Assembly: GCA_002224055.1 (NCBI GenBank)
Contig: AZLU01000064.1
Coordinates: 86,163-150,162 of the forward strand
DNA: 64,000 bases
DNA from: Pezizomycotina sp. ARF18
Taxonomy: Eukaryota; Ascomycota
Direction: 5' to 3'
Shown here: in pieces, positions 45,977-58,463 of the stretch
How the letters are laid out: every line of letters begins with the position of its first letter
Numbering within the stretch: position 1 is the stretch's first letter
The notes under the pieces: model-generated
Told to the model about the DNA's origin: nothing
What the model saw: only the letters and a program-made list of their open reading frames with translations
The model's database searches: none
Program-made: the position numbers and the translations under genes

Positions 45977-48140
45977 CGACAGCAGGTCTTCTCTAGCATC
46001 GAAAGAGGACGAACGGAGAAACGCAATTCCAAAAAATAAATGAAAAGAACAAGATTCTCTATAATAATAATCCCTGTAAAGGCCTCAAGCCTTGCAGCCT
46101 TATGTCTCAACCATCTCGACGTGTCGTGCCAATAAGCGAAATCGAGATCCGATTTTAGCTTTAACGGTGACTTCGCCTGACGATTGGAGAATAAAAGCGA
46201 ACAGTTTTATTAAATACTTAGTATTGTTATTGTTCGGTTATTGTACCTAAATTAAAAGTCAAGAAAATGTGATAGAGGCTTGCTCAACAGAAACGAAAAA
46301 TGATCAGCCAATGTTCTTTAACTCTTCTCGATCTTTCTTCATCTCCTCTATCTTCGCTCGTTAAATTAGTAAAGCAGAAGAAAATTTTAAACCTCGCTTC
46401 TGTAGATGATTAAATTAATTAAATATTCTGTATATTCAATCAGAAATCAAGGCTCACCAGGGTTAAAGATGAAGATAAACACCGAAATATTTATCAGAAC
46501 TAGAAATTGTCGTAGCCTTACGTTCTGAACTTTAACAACCCAGGTTTTCATTCATAATGCAGTAAGGCGATGGCGACAGTAATAATACTTTGGCGAGTAT
46601 AGATAGCAGGAATAATATTATCCATTATTTCCCTACCCGCTGAGAGGGGTCCAACAGAAAGAGAAGGAATATTTGCTGTTGAAGATCGCTAAGATGGAAG
46701 AGGGCATTGGTCTTGCGCATCATTAAGCCTCAGCAGAAGACGAGTGGCAGCCTTCATTTACGCACTGAAAGAGTTCGCGACATTTGGGAGAAGCCGTGTG
46801 GGCGGTTTATTCCCGCATCGCACCGCCGGTGTTTAGCGGCGTCAGTTTTGACATCCGCAACTCCGACGCGTGTCTCTCATGGCTTTTTTTTTTTTTTTTT
46901 TTTTTTTTTTTTCAAGCCGGCTTAAGCCTCAATCCCCCAATCCTCCATCGCCCCTCAAGGCTTTGTATTGGTCAGTCGAATGTCAATATTGGCAATTTCT
47001 TTTTCTCCATCCAACTCGACGTTTTACTCTGGCTGCGTCCTTTCCGAGCTGCAGTATGATGGGGGGATCTGCACGTTTTTTCAGGTCCTTTCGATATTAG
47101 TTCGTTTCCCGACTTTAATAACAACGCCCTCAAATTCCGGGGGGCTTCAGTGTGGGCTTTAATTTCTCTTGCGGCGACCTCTTCTCGCCCGCTATTCGCT
47201 CGTTTTTTGAGCCAACTGGAGACCAAATGAGGCAGATCTCGAAGGGACCTAGATCTCGAATTATATTGGGGTTAGCGTGTGCTCTTTTGGGTCACTTTTT
47301 TAATTTTAATTAAAACATCCCTCGACCGTCGTCCGTGAACAATGACCTGTTTTTTTTGTCCCTTTCCTTTTCTCCAAGCGTGATGAATCAGAATTTCAAA
47401 CCTGATGAATTGGAAAGACCTAAAAGACTCCTCTTGCTGGAAGGCATTGCCACAAGACTGCTGAATCATTGAAGAGGGGAAGTTACCGCCTCCTTCTCTT
47501 TATCGTGAAGAATCCCTGGAAGTTGAACGGGTCCTTATTCCGTTCTGCTCTTATCTTCTCAATCAATCAAACAAACCTCGTCTTCCTTCTTCGTATGATT
47601 TTTATTTTATTTTATTTCGCTATAGGCAGAACAAGGGGGCCACCCATGAGAAACTAAAGTTAGAAAAGTTACCATCTGGAAGGAGACAATTGCAAAATTG
47701 AACAATAAAGGAGTGAGAAGAAGAGAAGGTGTGCACTGTGGATACCCTTTGTTTTGAAGATTGAAAGACAGCCCACTTCGCCTCTAAAACAATCCGTCTT
47801 TCTAGATATCTTCATCCCCATCTCCCTCTCCTCTTTATCTACCTACTTATCTCCATTCGTTTTCCTTCCAGGTATTACCCTGGCGAAGTCCCCTAGAGGT
47901 ATCTTTTCGGAGATGGCGTCTGGTGATTGTGGCACGGAATATTTTAAAAAAGATACGACCACGGTAATAATATCAATTGATAGGCAGTATTATATTCTCA
48001 AAATCGCGGCAAGGGCCGGAGAAAATATCTCCAAGGATCACAACAATCCTTATCCCTACGGGGCTCTCTCTCTCTCTCTTCATTTTGACCCGCACAAATT
48101 TGCAACACCCACTTCTGTAACGGATTCGACCATAGCAGAA
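45977..48140. other. gene-free stretch
   Basis: The protease 3' region followed by AT-rich and pyrimidine-rich sequence. A T29 run occupies 46884-46912. A 145-codon frame (47754-48191) includes MASGDCGTEYFKKDT but runs into the AAT repeat and has no family match that I recognise. Confidence 0.4.
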
Positions 48141-48143
48141 ATA

Positions 48144-48174
<31 letters not shown>

Positions 48175-48657
48175 TAAAACAACGACAATAATAATAATAA
48201 AAAAAAAACTAATTCCTGGATTTTTGTTTCCAAGGTGTGATTAGAAATAGTCGATTGACAATGATGAAAACAATAAGTAATAATAATAATAATAATATAA
48301 TTGAAGGCAGCTAGCTATAGTGCGTGATTGTTGAAGGCAATAATGGATTGCTATTGGACGGGGGAGAGGTGATGTAGTTAGTGGATGTGGATGGTAGTTA
48401 CTAGTAGGTAATAATAAAGTATTAGGGGGGGAACTTTGGGGTGGTGGTGTGGGACACTAAAAAAGTGAAAAAGCCACCCCCCGACACGCCTTACCAAAAG
48501 GACAAAAAAATCGCTCCCTCCCTAATAATAATACTAATAATAATAATAATATTTTATTTATTTATTTTATTTTATTATTTTTTTTTTAATTATTACACCA
48601 TTATTTATTATTATTATTATTATTATTATTTATTTATTATTTTTCTCTGTTCCTTTT
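48141..48657. repeat. AAT/ATT microsatellite cluster on both strands
   Basis: Four blocks of the same trinucleotide: AAT-type at 48141-48174, 48279-48298 and 48521-48550, then ATT-type (complementary) at about 48601-48632. The third and fourth blocks are only about 50 bases apart and could pair as a hairpin. Confidence 0.75.
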
Positions 48658-49771
48658 AACTGCCCCCTCTCCCTGAAATTACTTTCGTCTCCAACTTTGT
48701 GACCGTTGTGACAAGTCTGTTCGACAAACTCGAAGGGAGAGGGACGCGGGAGACGACCATCTTATCCCTCAATCATTCGACCCATCGCGACATTCAAACG
48801 AACGAACGACAATCAGCGTTCGTATCATGAATCATCGAAACCGGCGGCTTGTCAACTAAACACGGAGCTGTTAAGTAGAATCGCCAAAGGGAATTCCTCG
48901 CGCCTCTTTTGATATATCGTTTGGTTCGGAAACCCGCGGGAATCTCCTTTCCCTGACACGGATCCGGAACACTCGACGCGAAAACGGAACAACAAGCATA
49001 AAGGACGTAAGACAGGAACAGAAAAGAAAGGATAAAAGACGGATACTTCGGCAGCGCCAAGAGGAAGAAGCAAAAGGGGCAAGAAAGAAGAAGAAGAAGA
49101 AGAAGAAGAGGAAATTCAGAGTGACACTGTTACCGACCTTTTTCTTCGAATCTTGAGGGAAAAGAAAATCGTCATCATCAACTCTTTATAAAAGTGTATC
49201 GCGAACGGCGTGCTGCTGCCTTTCCGCTCCACTGCCTCGACCGGTTTCTATTTCAAGGCCACGCTGCATGCCCTTGCATTAGCCCGGATTTTCTTCCAAC
49301 TTCAGCCGCGGGTTTAAGGACGTCAGCACCCCAAAGGGAAAAGACCGGGGAATCGAAAGATTCGTCGAAAGAATTTTCTAAGACCAAGTTCGCATTCGTT
49401 TGGGAAGGGGAGTAGTATTCTGGAAGCCTTCTGTCAGAATTTTTTTTTTTTTTTTTTTTAATACCCAACCCTTGGTCAACTTTTTTAAAACCTTTCTCCC
49501 GGGTTCTCTCTAGTCTCCCACCTTTTCTCGATATTCTTGTTCTTCATCAGGGAATCGACCCGTACTTATCTTTTTTTCCCCATCGTTTTCACTATTCGTT
49601 TTCGTTTCTTTTCTATTTTTTCTTTCCCTTTGATTCTCATCTATTTCGCATTTTAACGCATTGACGACTTGCCGACTGTTGTCTCCCCTCGGAATTGCGC
49701 GCGTTTAGAGAAATCGTTTTGCAAAGGAAATTTGGCCATCCTGGCATTACTTCTCCACCCTCTTTCCTTCA
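48658..49771. other. non-coding stretch with GAA repeat
   Basis: No supported gene. A (GAA)n-type repeat occupies about 49086-49111 and a T run 49441-49459. The pyrimidine-rich sequence at 49440-49770 is what a fungal promoter or long leader for the following candidate gene would look like. Confidence 0.4.
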
Positions 49772-50840
49772 TTGTTTCCGTTTTTTTTTTTCCCTTCTAT
49801 ACCGGTTCGGTGCCCTAGCCTCCGAAATAAACACCACCCTCCAAGGGTCGACTACGTAATCGAATTTTCCGTTTCGACTTCTGGACCTGGCAATTTGCTT
49901 TTTGCCTTTGTTCAAGGTAAGTGTCGCATTACTTTTTTTGATTCCATGTTTGGTTAGCCACCTTTTCCTCCAGAGGGACTGCATGTGGTTGCAATCTTCT
50001 GGGATTCCCCCTTATCATCATTACGGAGAATATGTGTAACTGACTGTTGGATTCCTGCCCGTGCCTGAAGACAATTTAGCGCATATACGAAAAAAATTCG
50101 TTTTGATATATATTTTTTTTTACGGCACTGGCTTTTAAAAGTAGGGCCGTTCGCAAAAATGCCAAAACCAAGCTTAAGTCTTAAAAGCCTTCGGCTTCTC
50201 CATCGGATCGCGATTAAGCTTCCTCCATTCATCCTCTTCGACGGCTTCCTTATCTTCGACCCTTACTTCCTCCTCGTCGTCTTCTGCGGCTTCCCTCCCT
50301 TCCTCATCTTCTCCTCAACCCGTCCCCGCCAACGTCCTTACCATTAGCGCTCTCGCTCATATACCCTCCCCGTCACCTTCACCGCCGCTCCTGGAAGTCG
50401 ACGAGGACCAGGCATTTCAGCTACACCTTACACAAATGGATTCGCCTTCGGTCTCGTCATCTCACCACCACGGTGGTCCTTCCATCTCAGCAGCAGAAGC
50501 AGCGGCCGCCATCGCTGCCGCCGCCGCCGCACTCGAAAATGTTAACCGTCTTTCGAGTGCTTCAGACCACATAAACCGGCATTCTACAATGTCCGCGGTG
50601 GATTCGAATTACTCTTACGACACCGCATCGTCGCCTCCTGCGTCGCCCGTCTTCTCGCCAGCGCCTTCTGTTATCTCAAGAGCAAGCACGTTCTACTACA
50701 CAGATCAATTTGGTATACCAGGCCAGGCCACGACCAATACTGCAATCCCAATTAACCTGATATTCGCTAGACAAAGGCGGAGAGTACCTCCTAACTTCAG
50801 ATCGAGATTTCCGGTCAGAGTTCGTGGAGAGTCTCTGTAA
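49772..50840 (+). CDS. Ser/Ala-rich protein candidate, two exons
   Basis: Not recognised. Exon 1 (49772-49916) opens MFPFFFFPSIPVRCPS and ends at a strong donor GGTAAGTG. The proposed intron, 49917-50178, ends at GCTTAAG; joining CAAG to TCTTAAA keeps the frame. Exon 2 (50179-50840) is continuously open: a Ser-rich stretch, LEVDEDQAFQLHLTQMD, HHHGG, an Ala tract (AAAAIAAAAAALENVNRL), SPPASPVFSPAPS, then ASTFYYTDQFGIPGQ and a basic C-terminus (ARQRRRVPPNFRSRFPVRVR). The composition is that of disordered fungal regulatory proteins. The first exon may be non-coding leader, in which case translation would start at the ATG at 50436 (MDSPSVSSS). No frame break is needed, unlike its neighbours. The acceptor AAG is less usual than CAG or TAG. 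Confidence 0.4.
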
Positions 50841-52381
50841 TTTCTAATATCCACTTACTAAACTAAAAATTTGTACATTATTTCCTTGATTGTTCTTAAT
50901 TTGTGTTTCTATTCCTTTTGTTGCTTTTTATCCGAAAACACCATCCAACCGATACGTCACTCATTTAACGTGTTCCTTCTGGGGAGTTCCTCTATAATCT
51001 ATTTACCTATCCTTTTCTACCTTCATAGCCTTTGGTTATCCTCTCTTTTTAAATTATCAACCTCACCTCACCACCTCGATCCATGCGAATCGAGATCCTA
51101 CAATCATTTGTAACCACTTTTGCTTTTTTCTTTGTCACTTTCACTGGGTGGAGTTCTATCCTTTTTTATTATTCTTTTAGCTATTTTTTGTTTCTCTCTC
51201 ACATATACCGTCGTTACCTTCATCCTTTCCCTTTGTAATTTTATAGTTTTTGGTATTATCGGGCTAGACGGGAAATATTTTACAATTTCATACAAAGAAA
51301 GAGGTATATAACAATTGTATATTTTGAAAAAAAGATCTTTCGGGCGCATATAGTGCTCCTTTGCCATTCTGTCGGAAAGAGTAGAGTTATGATGGCTTCA
51401 TCATTCAGATCTCTCTTTACTACCCTACCGACTGTGTACTTTTACTTTTCAATGATAATTAACCTTCCCAATTATCCAAAACTTCTCTATAAACATTGGA
51501 AACACCATGACTATTCGTTTCTTAGACTTGATCCCAGCAAAGGGAAATTTAAGTAGAACGTGTACAGTTTTAACAATAATAAATATAAAACCTCCTTGTC
51601 TCCAGCCTTCACGATCATGATGAACCTCCACGAAAAATTTAAAACGCCTAGATATTATTGTACTCTAGAATTGCGCCCAGCCGCGAAAGTTTGTGAACCC
51701 ATGTTCGAGTCTGAATCCCAAAAGGTCGTAAAGAAACCCCCCAAGGAACACATGTACACTTCACACTCCGCATTCTCCGCCGGAAGAAAAAGTGAAAGAA
51801 AACATTACCTCCGCCAAGGTACCGGTAAATTAAAAAGGTCTCTTGTCTTTCAAATAGTAGTATATAAAAATGGCGACAAAAGTAAATAAAACCGCAATGC
51901 TCCAAGACAATATCATTATGACCAACCCGTTCTCTTGAGGAAAAGAATATTTTACAATACGACATCAAAATACCGGACTAGAGAGAGCGAGCGATGTAAG
52001 ACGATATCATGCGACGTGTTGTCGAATCGTGAAAGTGTTGCGTTCGCGTTAGGGTAGTAATTTTTTAAACTTTTTAATCTCGCCTCTATCTCATGCACGG
52101 CCTACATTATCGCCGTCCTTCAACGCATAGATCCGTAAAAATCATCTAACTATCTTTCGCGGAAATAAAACAAAGCATTCACTTGCGTGTGTGTATATAT
52201 ATATCTTATATCATTTCCTTACTATTCAAAAAGAGGATATAATAATGAAAGAAAAGAAGAATGCTTAATATCAGACACCTAGGAAGAAGTGCTCGTTATA
52301 CTTACTAGCATCAATAAAAAGAATATAGCAATAATACCGGGAGTAAAAATGAGGAGGGGCATGAAAAGGAAAGAGTAAAGG
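50841..52381. other. intergenic, no gene seen
   Basis: AT-rich and pyrimidine-rich sequence between two convergent genes, with a short GT then TA repeat near 52189-52203. Frames at 51560-51889 and on the opposite strand at 51648-51968 have no motifs. Confidence 0.5.
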
Positions 52382-55300
52382 TCATAGCGTAACAGTGCTC
52401 AGCAGCAATTGCTTGATATAATGCCTTATAGCCGGCACAGGGTCCGCCGCAGCCTCCGGCCCCAATAACGGCGCCGCGAGCTCCCTGAGAACATTGTACG
52501 CTTCCGTCCCCTCTGGTCCGATCGCCCCCCTAAACCAACTTTCCCCCCGTCTGTATACTGTCACCAGGACATCACCACTCACGTTTCTATCCTGCGGCGC
52601 CAACTCCTCCCCGCCAATATCTGTTGGTAATAACCACGTGCCTGCTCCTTTCCCACCCTTTATCGCTGCCGCTGCTGCCGCTTCCTTGAATAAAGTTGCA
52701 GCTGTAGTAGATCGCCTGCACGACTTTGAGAGGTGCAGGGCGTCGAGCGTGAGGAGAGTGAAGTGGTATATCGCCCCATCAACACCGGCGCCGATGATAT
52801 CCTTATCGAAGGGGCTAACCCGGGGGGTGGGCTGTACGAGGAGGAGGCGTTTGGGTTGTGCCAGAGTTACGGACTTGGCCGGTTTAAACTTGCAGATGGA
52901 GCTGAGCATTTCGGTTTCGAAGACCATCGACATGTCTCCTTTCGTTCTCCGAACTGTACGAAGGTTGAGTATCAGTCTCAGCTGAATTCTTCTTTCTTTT
53001 CCTTTTCTCTCCTAAAAAAAAAAAAAAGGAAACGAAAAGAAAAGTGAAGACAACAGGGAATCAAGCTTTTACACTTACTTGGCGGTTGCCACACCTTGCA
53101 CCGCAACATCCTTATCAGATACAAGGAATAGGTCGTCGCTTATCGGTATATGGCTGAAGCCGCTTCTTGATTCAGAATCACTAGGGTAAACGGTTAGAAC
53201 ATACCAGGGTTGCAATCCTTGGGAAAGGTAGTTATAGAAAGCCGGGGTGAATGATGGTGTTCCATACCTGCAGAACATCGTAAAGGCGCCGTTCTCGACC
53301 TTGAAGACAACCAGCGAGTCTTCTCTGCAGGACACGGTCACGTAAGGTTCGTTCACGGTTATATGCATGGCTTCGCTTCGGAGACTGTACTCGATGTAAT
53401 CTTCCCACCTATCACTGAAACTCTTTAGTTCTGCAATCAATGGATCCGAGTCCGGGAAGTCTTAAGGCCAACTCAAGCCCCCGAAAACAAAGAAGATGAA
53501 GAGAAAAAGAAAGGGCAATGGACACTCACTTCCTAGTGGTCATGTTAAGTGTTTTCATACACAAGACCTTTCCTGCCGCATATACCAGAGAACTGTTTTG
53601 GATGTTAGCTGTGACTTCAATCAATCTTGAATATCGCCTTTGAAAAAAAAAAAAAAAAAAGTACATGAGATATACCTGTCACCGAATCCAGCAATCGCAG
53701 TAACCGGCCCTTCGCAGGGGAATTGATACTTCTTGCGGACTTGGACCTCCATCTCCGCACTTGTATCTCCGGCGTCCAACTCCGGTATCCGCTGTGACTT
53801 AGAGATTGTAAGGACGAGGAGGCGCCCTTTCATCGTGGGCGGACCGCTCGCATTTACGAAGCCAGTACCCACGAGGATGAATCTATAAGACCTCGCATCT
53901 TGCTTGACTTCCCAATCTTAATTTTATAGATAACATAAACATTAGCGCAAGTTTACAAGCAAACTCATGCTCTTCTAAAGCGGAAGCAATATGTTCTAGA
54001 CTCACTTTCAAGAGCATAAATCCTCTCGCGTGTCTTGGGAAAAATGAGTTCAGCCTTCGTGCAGTCTTTCAGGTCTCGTTCGGTCGTGGAGTCACCACTC
54101 CGTGGGTTGACAAATTTGAGGGTTGACGTTGGCGGTTGAAGGCCCCTGGGTCCCCTCCCTCCTGTGGGCGAACGGCTGATGCCGGTTGAATCCATAGGCC
54201 CTGATTTCCAACAGGCTACAACAAGCAAGTCCAGTGGATCGTAGTATAGTAACTTCCGCGGTGTTTCGTTTAACGGCATGCTCCTTTTACACACGCCATC
54301 GAGGCGACTAATTGCTGCTATGATCGTACCGGTTTTGGTGAGACATAGAATCGACTCAGTGAACGGCTCGAAGTTCACTTCGTTATCGAAGTAGGCGACA
54401 GCCTCTATTATAGGCTGTGAAACGAAATCGAACGTCAGTTGACAAAAAATCAAATATTATCGGTGTTTTCTCTAGTTACTAGCCTCAGGCAGTACCTGGC
54501 CCTGGATGTCGGTCGTGAAGACAACTTGGGATATCTTCACATCATCACTATCCAGCTCCAATTCATAAAGCTCATTGTTAGAGTGGGCCAGCGCTTTGTT
54601 CGGTAGATCGTCCTTCTGAACGAGTCGCACAACAATCTTTCCAATCTGAAAGTAGGCAGGATTAGGAGAGATCTCGAGTTCGACTTCAAAATATTTAAAG
54701 GTTAGTAAATATGCCCTTTGGCAACATCTTCCATCGCTAGGGAAAGGGTGTATTTACATTCTTCATTCCACCGTATGTCTTGACTCATGATCATACCGTT
54801 GCGTAATCCGAGGACTAGCTTTTGCACGTTATTGTTCGATAATATCACTGCAGATTCGCACAAGTTTGCAGTTTCCTCATCCATATGCATGGGAGGCTCG
54901 ACTAGGAGAAGCACTAGATCAGCAATCGCAAGAGGATCTTGGGTCCTGTATGAAGGGATTACTTACTCATGAATGCGCCGATATACCGTAAGCCCGCATA
55001 ATGCGCAGTATTTAGCTGGGATATGACGACTTCAGAATTGTGCATCCCACAAGAGCGAGGTGTATACCATTCCTGGGATATGGCCCTGTTGCGTTAACCT
55101 CCTACCCTCCTTTAACCAAAGAACTTTAATAACTTCCTTACAGTTCTAAAATCTCAACGAAAGAAGGCTCGCTAGGCAGAATCATCGATTCACCGATACG
55201 ACTTAGTAGTGGATGTCTATATTTAGGTTAGCCGTAGGATTTGGAGGGTTGTCAGCTAGTAAGCTATTAAACATACCCCGGTTCGTCAAATATTGTTCCA

Positions 55301-56707
55301 TCTCAACGCGTAACTCTTCAATTCCTCGGCGAATCAATACTACACATTGTTTCGGACAGCAGCCATAACATATCTCCTTCGTCATCAAGTACCCTTTTTC
55401 ATCACTCATCCCTCGAACCTATTGCGTGAGAGAGATACACGCCTCGTCTCGTGACCTGAATGATTTTGTTCTCCAGCAACTAGCTGCTAGAGTTACTTCT
55501 TTGGACAAGCCGATGCTCAGGGCATTTACGGCCTCCATATCTTGAACAGTGGTCAACTGTTTGTCATGCTTGGGGTTTGAGTACTGGATCTTCAGGTATT
55601 CGGTTTCCATGAGTGCAGAAGTAACGACGTAGTGAATGCGGCGCGAAGAGAATAGCCACATGCGGTTTGGAAATACCATGTAATCAATTGTATCTGTTGC
55701 TAGGGCCTCTTTCCATATCTTATTTCCGAGACAGCGCCATAGTTATCACGACCTGTGCATGCAAAGACTCTGTCTCTACAGGACATGGAATGAAACTCGT
55801 CTGGACCTTTAAGAGTGACAAGCTCAAAATCCGTAATCTGCGACCAGTTGGGTAGAAGCTGAAGGCACCTAAAGCAATCTGCTTTGAGCTATGGAGCGGT
55901 TAGAATCGCGAAGGCCATAAAGTGAATACTGAATAACGGGTATTTCTTGTAAGAGATGGCTTATGTGGGAATGTCTGTAAGTTGGGATTGTACTTACCAG
56001 CACTGTTCTGCCGTCGCCGAGTTCTCCCGGGGCGCAGAGAAGATCGCCTCTAGATAGTCCGTATCCAAGGCTGCAAAAGCCTTCCCCACTCTGCATTGAA
56101 TATTGCCTACCGCAGAGGTTGTTTCGATGGCTATCGGCCCGCCACTCGTGATCTCTAGGTAGAATAAATCCCCATTTCTTTTACCAGAAATAAATCGTCA
56201 TGATGAGAAGCGTACGATGGAGCTCGAAAAGGCCGCGACCAAGCTGTGATAAGGCTCTCTATTTTGTCCAGAAACCCATCAGAACCCTCTATTATTAACC
56301 TTGGTTAGGGGACAAACCATTATAGGTCCTTGGTTTCCTAGTCACCAGCGGACAGGAAAGCTGGCAAAACAGTATTTCCAGATACTATGTCGTTTGCAGA
56401 GACGATGTAGATCATGTATTCGCATACAAGAATCACAGAGGTGCATCTTTTACTAGGGATCATCAAGAGAGGCACGCTGATGTCTGGATAAAAGCTTCAA
56501 TATAATTCTTCAGGAACGGAAAAATGGTGAGACAGAGAGAAGGGAGTATATATTACCTCGAGGCAGCATTAACCATCCTGTCCATGTTGTCTCGCTGTAT
56601 CCAAAGGTCTGGACTCCGTCCATTCAATGATTCGTAGGCGAGAATTTTTTCGAGCACTAAATTGTTATTAGAATGATCTTCTCTTCCCCCTTTTTGTTTT
56701 TTCATTC

Positions 56708-56747
<40 letters not shown>

Positions 56748-58463
56748 ATGAAGAGAGGGAAATACTTACTCGACAAGATAAACAAGTAAGATGACCGGGC
56801 CTTTCTGTTCCTCCTCTGGGTACAGAAACTCCATAAAGCATATCGTGCCACTTACTTTGAACGTATGATCCTTTGATTTATTTTAAGGAAACAGTTAGAC
56901 TTCGAGAAGATTGACCGACGAGGCAATACGGTGAGAGCTTACGCTATCGAGTGGCATCAACTCGAGACCACTCTCCACCTGTTCCTTCATCTCAGCTGTT
57001 TCCGTACAGAGTAGAGCCGGATATATCCGTCCCAAGATGCTAGTGCTATAGCACGGGAGCTATACATCAGATAGTTAGAAAGAAAGGAAAAAGAGCAAAT
57101 ATTCTGATAGACATTCGGAACAGATTGTTGTGATCCACAAAATGTACTCTTATCTCAAAGAAGGAAAGGGAGAACGATAGTAATAGAAAGATAAGGTTCA
57201 ACGTCTATGGAATTGGCTACTTACTGAGGATCTATAGCCAAATGAGATCCAAGCTGCTGAAGGTACGACCCTTCCTGGGCAACCTTCTTGGTAGAAACCA
57301 CCATTCCACCTCTGACCCGACATTCTTTGGCGTATAGGAACATTAAATTTCCGGAACCTAGAGTGAGGACAACTATCTGGGGCGGAAGTTTATCATCATC
57401 CTTGAATAATTCATTAGACAAATGCTTATGACACATCTTTGGGTCCACTAATGCGTACGGGGTTTAGCCCATCGAGATCAAATTTCACCTGTTCCCCGTC
57501 CACAAAACCTTTGCGCAACGTATATCGGAGCCGAAATCTGTCTTGCGGGCAACTGTCTCCAGCAGACCGCTAGGTTTAAGACCCGGAGCTCGACGTAGTT
57601 CTCCTAATTATAAGCCACACACCACTCGTTAGTAAAATATATGTCTTTGATCGAGCAGAGCGCTTTCTGTTGAAAATGTTTTCTATTCGCCAGTTGGTAA
57701 GCTATCTCTTCCATCCGGCGAACCCGAAGTCGATGAAACACCCGAGACAGTCGATAACAGAGCGCGCGGTAAATCTTCACATACCGCAACAAATACGACA
57801 TCTCGCTGCAATTTACTTCGTATTCTGGCTGGAAAAACGTCCGGATGACCGACGAGTTTGCGACGTTTGCGTGAGGAGTCCGTACTCTGGCCGCCCTTTA
57901 TCCCTCTGTCCGGTAGGTGCCTTGCGTTTGCATCCCGCATTATATTCGGTTCTGCAGAAATTCGTGCGGCCAAAGACTCGTTCTCTCAGCTCACCGTTCT
58001 CGTCAATGACGTGTGCTCTGATGCCGTCTATTGGATCCATTTGCGCTGGCGCAGAGTGCAAGAAAATTCGTCTCCAAAAATCCGCAGAAGAAGCAAAAGG
58101 TTATTGACGACGCTCTGCTGCTCTGAATGTAGAGCTTGCTGTAAGCGTGGAGGCCACCAGCCGGGGAAAAGCGACTCGCGGATGGTGATTTCGCGCTTTG
58201 GAGGCAGAGGATCGCGCAGATGGAACGGAAAAGGTTCTAGAGAGGAGCTGACCTGGAGACGTTTGATGATAAGATAGATGAAACTTCCGTCTCTTTGTTT
58301 CAGAGCAATAGGAAGCTGCAGCCAGAAACTCAGAGCGCCAAAGATCAGACTGTGACGCTAGAACTGAATAAGAAATCGTGTGGGCGTTGCGTAAAGCGGC
58401 TCTCTGGAAAAAAGATGCTTTTATCTGCTGGTTCTGGAACAGGGAAGGACTCGAGGCGGTCAA
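52382..58463 (-). CDS. MMS1_N / CPSF-A family beta-propeller protein, many exons (frameshifted)
   Basis: Member of the DDB1/Rse1/Cft1/Rik1/Mms1 superfamily, built of three seven-bladed propellers that act as scaffolds in ubiquitin ligases or RNA-processing complexes. Visible blocks from the N-terminal end: PARIRSKLQRDVVFVAV, then LPPQIVVLTLGSGNLMFLYA (57390), IALASWDGYIRLYSVRKQ (57050), TICFMEFLYPEEEQ then VILLVYLV (56800), WIQRDNMDRMVNAAS (56590), and AWSRPFRAPSYASHHDDLFLV. The CPSF-A part has VGTGFVNASGPP, GRLLVLTISKSQR, SLVYAAGKVLCMKTLN, RTVRRTKGDMSMVFETEM, and the end IRHYIKQLLLSTVTL at 52382. There are at least ten exons with short introns; one contains a T24-A15 run in + orientation. 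Length of about 1,300 codons is usual. The paralogue is not settled; the fungal Mms1-like branch fits best. The start is uncertain: 58463 is the first ATG of the most upstream open frame. A missing G at a GG next to the intron near 53078 and other indels break frames. Confidence 0.72.
56708..56746. repeat. T24-A15 junction run inside an intron
   Basis: The run lies between the coding blocks WIQRDNMDRMV and FMEFLYPEEEQ of the MMS1_N gene, so it is intronic. It is self-complementary. Confidence 0.8.

Noticed and set aside
47754-48191. 145-codon plus-strand frame
   Set aside because: Ends in the AAT repeat (Asn tract) and has no family match; a coding exon cannot be excluded but is not supported.
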